Shown here piece after piece: positions 59,601-64,000 of a stretch of DNA of 64,000 nt. The translations under genes were made by a program, and so were the position numbers. Each line of letters opens with the position of its first letter. Positions within the stretch are counted from its first letter, which is position 1. The notes under the pieces were generated by a model. The model was not told where the DNA came from. It did no database searches and saw only the letters and a program-made list of their open reading frames with translations. Source of the stretch: Lyophyllum atratum (lineage: Eukaryota; Basidiomycota; Agaricomycetes; Agaricales; Lyophyllaceae); the NCBI GenBank assembly GCA_014905825.1, contig JACGCN010000024.1, positions 558,001 to 622,000 on the forward strand. Reading direction: 5' to 3'.

Positions 59601-61224
59601 TCATGAGCTCAATTGAAAAGTTCAACGGCTACTGTGAAACACTTGAGCGCTTGTACCAGCCGGATTGGGGCATTCCTTTACCACAACCTCTTCCTGTCGA
59701 GCTGGGAAGTCTGCGAGACGACCCCGTCTTGATGGAGGACGTCTGGATAACACGCACCTCGGAGAAGCTTCCAGCATGGGTCGAAGATAGCCAAATTCGC
59801 GAGGGCATACGTGCTGTGCTGAAGGTTGATCGCTGTCTGGAAGAACGACGAAGGCTGGGGATGGAGGCGGACAATATCTGTCGATGGTTTGGGCGCGAGC
59901 TCGCTGCCGTCGAGGTAGCACTGGTGACCCCTTGCAGTCAGTCATACCATTTTGCAATCGACGTATTCCTTACCTACGTCTCTCAGACTCTTCCATCTTA
60001 CTTCTGCTGCAACAGCACAAGGACGCGTTGCTCGGGATCAAGCCTCGGTGGTCCAGCCCGCTGGCATCCGCAGCAAGATTTGACAGCCACGTAGAAAATG
60101 CTGCCGCAGCCTCTCGTTCCGTGGCGTCCCCGCCCCACGCCACCCCCGTTTCTTATACCTGGATGAGCCCCCTTCTGATTGTAATGGAGGACGATGGGCC
60201 AGAGGAGGACACCTTGCCCCAGACCAACGCCAGCCTAAGCCTCGCCGAGGAAGCCGTCCTAGCCGTCCTTGTGGTCGGTGAAGGGGATGATGACAAGGAT
60301 GAGGGCCAGTCGCTTGGACCATTTTCCGGGAGTAGGACGTCCCCGCCAGTTGACATCATCTGGACTCCTCCAGTAAGCCCCTGGTCGTTTTGCACTGTTC
60401 TCACACTTACACTTCCCGAAGGACACGCACCCAGAGGATGATGGCCTCCTGAAACGACTTCGCTTCCCAACCTTCGGAGCGTTCGAGCCATTGAGCGCAC
60501 GGCGATATCTTCGTCTGCCATCCGAGCAGACGTATTTCGAGCCGGCGGACCTGGAGATCATGGCAAACCCTGCCGGTCTTCTCAACGACATATGTGTCAA
60601 CGGCATTGCTAGCCTTCTCCAAAGCCTGTTTTCTCAATCCTGCGATGAAGCCTCGCCTCACAGCACTCGGTGCGCGCTCTTCAATACGTTCCACCTCCCA
60701 ATGATAAGGTACAACGCTCCTGACCATGAGGTGTGGCGGCGTACCCACCGAACTGAATTTTGGCGGAAGCGGGTATGGATCCTTCCAATCCATAGGAAGC
60801 AACCCTCATTACACTGGGTACTCTGTTGTATATCACTTGATACACAACAGTTGTTCGTCTTTGATAGCTTGGCCGACCGCGACCCATGGACGCAGGAGAT
60901 CGAGGAGATCATGAGATTTGTTGGGCGACTGGTGGTCGTTGCCAACCGCAACCGTCATCGCCTGCACGTAGTGCTCAATGGCGGCTGGACTGCGCGTCCT
61001 ATGGTGGTGAGTACTCCCATCAACATCAGGCATTCTATCGCCCACCAAGAGTTCTACGACAGGTTCAAGCGCGTCAAACTAACGGGTCTGACTGTGGGCT
61101 ATGGGTCCTAGCCGCTATCGCGGCTTGCCTCCGTGGGTTCTATACCACTGGACTGTTGGAAGGGGACATGGTCGAGCTTCGGCGTCTTTTGTTGCAGCAC
61201 TTGCTAGCACTTCCTGTATCTTGA
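56693..61224 (+). CDS. KDZ-family transposase fused to Ulp1-type cysteine protease
   Basis: Eleven exons (56693-57248, 57298-57530, 57583-58031, 58080-58533, 58587-58784, 58832-59069, 59124-59495, 59547-59936, 59987-60372, 60422-61006, 61063-61224) join in frame to 1340 residues. The N-terminus has a Cys cluster (TTCAGACLLKEKRITC, YCTCQ) as in CxC modules of Kyakuja-Dileera-Zisupton elements. The transposase core shows CPACFGG, GCVDGNFNHRH (Asp ~421), FYDVACVLDRSL and GEGVERLWSRLRKLIG (Glu ~612), fitting its acidic catalytic set. A long coiled coil follows. Residues ~1110-1340 are a C48/Ulp1 protease: SLHWVLC (His ~1223), FVFDSL (Asp ~1240) and QTNGSDCGLW (Gln ~1292, Cys ~1298). No stop or frameshift is needed, so the element may be active. 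It moves the transposon; the protease may act on SUMO-like conjugates or on itself. Confidence 0.85.
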
Positions 61225-61689
61225 CCCAGCGTTGGCCAGCATGTCGACTGTCATATACCTACCTAGAACACTCTAATACCACACCTTTGCCTCCCTTCGA
61301 CGTCACCAAAGCCTGCAGTGAGTGGGCTAGCGAGTAGTGATTGCTTTGTGGTCACTGAGAGCGACCCCTGGCTTCGAGCAGTTCGGTCGATCTCTCCCAT
61401 GCGTTCACGCGGTCCCACACCACTTCCGGAGTCAGCGCCGCCGCGGAGGGCACACAGCGCAGACACAGGGACACTGATACTGACACTGCGCGGCTTAAAC
61501 GGAAAACCGAATGAGTATTTCTATCGTCTGACAGTGAGTGAGGACCTCCGCGGAGTATCGCAATGCCGCACACTACGCGGGGTATAGGATGATGTGGCCA
61601 TCCCACTGAACTCCATATTACACAACATGCGAAATGGCCCTGGTCGTGCCGGGTGATATACATATGCTCTACAGGGTGGTGTCGAACTG
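61225..61689. other. 3' region of the KDZ-Ulp1 gene
   Basis: 465 bases present in copy 1 but missing from copy 2. No further gene recognised. Confidence 0.4.
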
Positions 61690-62173
61690 GCCGAGGCCAC
61701 GGTGTCATTCCGAGGGAGCCACTGCTATTTGCCGCGGGATGCCTCCTCCCCCAATCGACGACGCCGTGGCCCGCGATTTGACTTGCCTGAATGTCGCCAT
61801 CCCACCCAATTCCATGACAAACACCTTACCCATCTAAGATGGTTGCGTCGGAAAATATTCTTATGTTCCAGAGGGGGTAGACAATTTGCCGGGGTCATTG
61901 ATCAGATGCGCAACAAGATCAATACAAGTGCACAATAGAGAAGTGATGGTATGAATGTAAAAGCATAGAGGTAGAAACGGCTACGAAATCTATAACGACA
62001 GCGGCAGAGCTACTTATAGGTGTTGCCTTTCAGAGCCCGCGGGGTCAGCGTCAGTGCCCCCGGCTTTGTAGTTTTCCCCGGAGCCGGTGATGACTCCTTC
62101 CCGCGGGATCATGGCCCGTGCCCCGAGGCAGAGCCGCGGGATCAGACCTCAACGAACTGGCGTAGTAAGGTAC
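61690..62173 (+). repeat. Diverged direct repeat, unit 1 (KDZ element non-coding block)
   Basis: Aligns by eye with 63075-63590: shared landmarks include GTGTCATTCCG, GCCGCGGGATGCC, and GCCGCGGGATCAGACCTCAACG near the right end. Confidence 0.8.
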
Positions 62174-62380
62174 TCTGACGGGGGCCGCTGGAATCTGGCT
62201 GAGGGTTTCGGAAACAGGAGATGGGGACGAGGTCTCCGGCTTCGGCAGGAGTGCCATGGCTACGAGGTCGGGCCGAGGACAGTCGACGGCCCCTTCTGAA
62301 GCCTGGAGGAGCCTGGGAATGGGAGATTGCGTGCAGTGTGACCTGCGGGCGTGGTCGCATCGAGGAGCCCTGTCAACCAT
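62160..62380 (-). pseudogene. Stump of the convergent KDZ-associated gene, copy 1
   Basis: The minus strand encodes PDLVAMALLPKPETSSP, matching PDLVTTALLPMPETST of the gene at 63569-64000. After this block copy 1 jumps to the shared non-coding repeat, so about 360 bases of coding sequence present in copy 2 are missing. Confidence 0.5.
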
Positions 62381-62960
62381 TTTTTCTCCAGTAGGCAGCG
62401 TGACGCTGTGTACGCGCCAGGTCCTTAGAGCTAGACCCGCTCAGAGGTGAGTAACAAGAGGGGGGGAGCGCTGCTGCGACTTACTGAGCAGAGACCCGTC
62501 GATTATGTTGTTTCTCCCTGGCCGCAGCTTGCCGATCTGCGAGGCAGAGGTGGAGGGCACGTCTCCCCATGCAAGAGTACAAGTTAAACGCGAAGTTGTA
62601 TGGGGATTCTTGGTTGGATATTGGCGTTTTCGTGCACGTACAAAATAAATAAAAAACAGGGGCAAGACCTATCGTCTTGCCTATCAGAATTTGTTGGGCA
62701 CGCTCTCCAGAAACAGTCCTCGTCCTCTGATAAGTACCTTAGGCAGTACTGGGGCGACGCTGAAGGACGCAAGAGGAGGGCCGTGTTATAATGGCCTCTA
62801 TTGGCCAGTCGATATCAGCTTCGCAGGCTGAAAGAGGAAGGTTCCACGAATCCAAGAAGTTTCCTTCCGGACCGGGGTAAGGCACACTAGGGTTCTGGTC
62901 TGGACACTTGGCTCTCTGAGCCGATTCTGACGTCAGGCGTCGGCCAGGAACCTTGAAATT
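62281..62960. other. Spacer between the two KDZ copies
   Basis: About 680 bases not matched in either copy as far as I can see; no gene recognised. Confidence 0.4.
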
Positions 62961-63074
62961 GCCACGTGCTTAGTGCTCATGGTGGCTGGAGTGCGCGTCG
63001 TGTGATGAGTGCTTCCATCAACATCAGACATTCCATCGCCCACGGTCAAGCACGTCAAACTAACGGGTCTGACT

Positions 63075-63590
63075 GCCAGGGCCATTGTGTCATTCCGGGG
63101 GAGCCATTACAAGTCTCCGCGGACGATCTCTATGTCGCCTAATCCCCGGCGCCGGCGCAATGGGCCGCGGGATGCCTTCTCTGCATCTCGCCACCCCACC
63201 CCATTCCATAGTAAACACAATACCCATTTAACATGGTTTCGCCGGGGAACAATCGTGTCCTCCACAGGGGGTGTACAATCGGCCGGGACCATTCTGTCAT
63301 TATTGGGAAGGGTCCAGCTGTTCTCCATGGGGGCTCTCAGGTGTGCAACAAGATTAATATAATGTACATACTGGAGGTCATGGAAGCAATGAAAATGGCT
63401 ACCAAATCTACAATGACGGCGGTAGAGCTAATTATTGGCCTTGGCCTCAGACCCCGCGGCGCCGGCGTCAGCGCCCTGGCCTTGCACATTGTACCCCCGG
63501 CACCGGCGACAACTCCTCCCCACGGGAGCCTGACCGCGTGCTCCGAGGCACAGCCGCGGGATCAGACCTCAACGGACTAGCCTAAGGTAC
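63075..63590 (+). repeat. Diverged direct repeat, unit 2
   Basis: Partner of 61690-62173, in the same orientation, about 1.4 kb away, with many substitutions and small indels, so the duplication is not recent. Confidence 0.8.
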
Positions 63591-64000
63591 AGGCTGTAAC
63601 ATTCTCTAGCCAACCACTGTAGCCAGACACGGGCCATTTCACGCTCACGGTGCCCATCCTCGAACTCTCTGTAGAGGCTGATGAAGGCGGCTCCAGCTTC
63701 CCATTCATGGACGGCTTGCGCAAGAGCCTCCTGCAGCACCGGGAGGGGAAGATCCTCCTGCATCATTTCACGTGCCCTCAGCAACCGCGTACGGCGACCG
63801 TGTACAACCTGTTCGAGGCGCTTTGTAAACTGCATCTCGTACGGAGTATTCGACAGCAAGGTCGTCACGTAAGGAGGGCCTGCGTCCCACATGTCGAGGC
63901 CGGTCTCGTCCAGAAGATCCGCACTCCTGGACGCCTGCAAGAAGAAGGTCGAGGTCTCCGGCATTGGTAGGAGGGCCGTTGTAACGAGGTCGGGAGGGGG
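63569..64000 (-). CDS. KDZ-associated convergent gene, partial, unknown
   Basis: The minus frame is open from the window edge to the stop at 63569 (at least 143 residues, 5' end outside). It is rich in Leu, Glu and Arg and mostly helical, with WDAGPPYVTTLLSNTPYEMQ, QVVHGRRTRLLRAREMMQED and a C-terminal WLQWLARECYSLYLRL. No domain recognised. It converges on the KDZ-Ulp1 gene across the repeated non-coding block in both copies, so it is probably the element's second gene or a host gene captured at its edge. Confidence 0.6.
   Translation of the reverse strand, partial: PPPDLVTTALLPMPETSTFFLQASRSADLLDETGLDMWDAGPPYVTTLLSNTPYEMQFTKRLEQVVHGRRTRLLRAREMMQEDLPLPVLQEALAQAVHEWEAGAAFISLYREFEDGHREREMARVWLQWLARECYSLYLRLVR

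Larger units (their letters stand above)
56693..62280 (+). mobile_element. KDZ transposon, copy 1 (termini unresolved)
   Basis: It comprises the KDZ-Ulp1 gene, a ~470-base non-coding block (61690-62173) that is repeated in copy 2, and the stump of a convergent minus-strand gene. Neither inverted termini nor the 8-bp target duplication reported for Zisupton-type elements could be located by eye, so the limits are provisional; the left end lies upstream of 56693. Confidence 0.6.
62960..64000 (+). mobile_element. KDZ transposon, copy 2 (internally deleted, runs off the window)
   Basis: 62970-63070 matches 60960-61095 of copy 1, the end of exon 10, intron 10 and the start of exon 11 of the Ulp1 part. 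The match then jumps to the equivalent of 61690, so about 600 bases containing the protease Cys codon and stop are deleted. The shared non-coding block and the convergent minus-strand gene follow. With no N-terminal part in the window it is a truncated or nested second copy. Confidence 0.65.

Overview
The window looks like genomic DNA of a filamentous basidiomycete, most likely an Agaricomycete. Genes are densely packed on both strands and cut by many short introns (about 48-115 nt, GT...AG, often with a CTAAC/CTGAC-type branch site). They include fungal Uso1, Hos3, Cwc15, Pus9 and Uba4 homologues, together with a KDZ transposon, a Ty1/copia element and a fungal HNH-type protein that are typical of mushroom-forming fungi. 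I rebuilt exon structures by hand; every spliced CDS given with exon coordinates sums to a multiple of three. No rRNA, CRISPR or confident tRNA gene was seen.

Layout. 1-7163 is a nested retroelement cluster: a minus-strand gag-only copia-like element (B) whose right LTR is split by a 5.1-kb Ty1/copia element (A, 1491-6582, identical 320-bp LTRs, 5-bp target duplication, broken polyprotein) and by a 371-bp TA-flanked MITE-like element (6746-7116). 7688-30559 holds a coiled-coil protein, USO1 (vesicle tethering), a HOS3-like histone deacetylase divergent from it, a mitochondrial S-adenosylmethionine carrier, a cytochrome P450, a molybdenum-cofactor-sulfurase-like PLP enzyme, a low-density stretch with gene relics, PUS9 (tRNA pseudouridylation) and CWC15 (spliceosome), the last two tail to tail.

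31707-39226 carries three minus-strand genes: two Pro/Ser-rich proteins of unknown function and an F-BAR/SH3 cytokinesis-type protein. 42103-54131 has a large coiled-coil/disordered protein, an HNH-nuclease-like protein, UBA4 (ThiF plus rhodanese, Urm1/tRNA thiolation), an eL8 ribosomal-protein pseudogene, a putative augmin HAUS3-like protein and a membrane J-domain protein. 54132-56692 is gene-poor.

56693-64000 is the most unusual part: an apparently intact 1340-aa KDZ-family transposase fused in frame to a C-terminal Ulp1-type cysteine protease. It is followed by a second, rearranged copy of the element's 3' half and by a convergent unknown gene running off the right edge. The housekeeping genes do not form a pathway cluster; what ties the window together is ordinary fungal core genes bracketed by two layers of mobile DNA.
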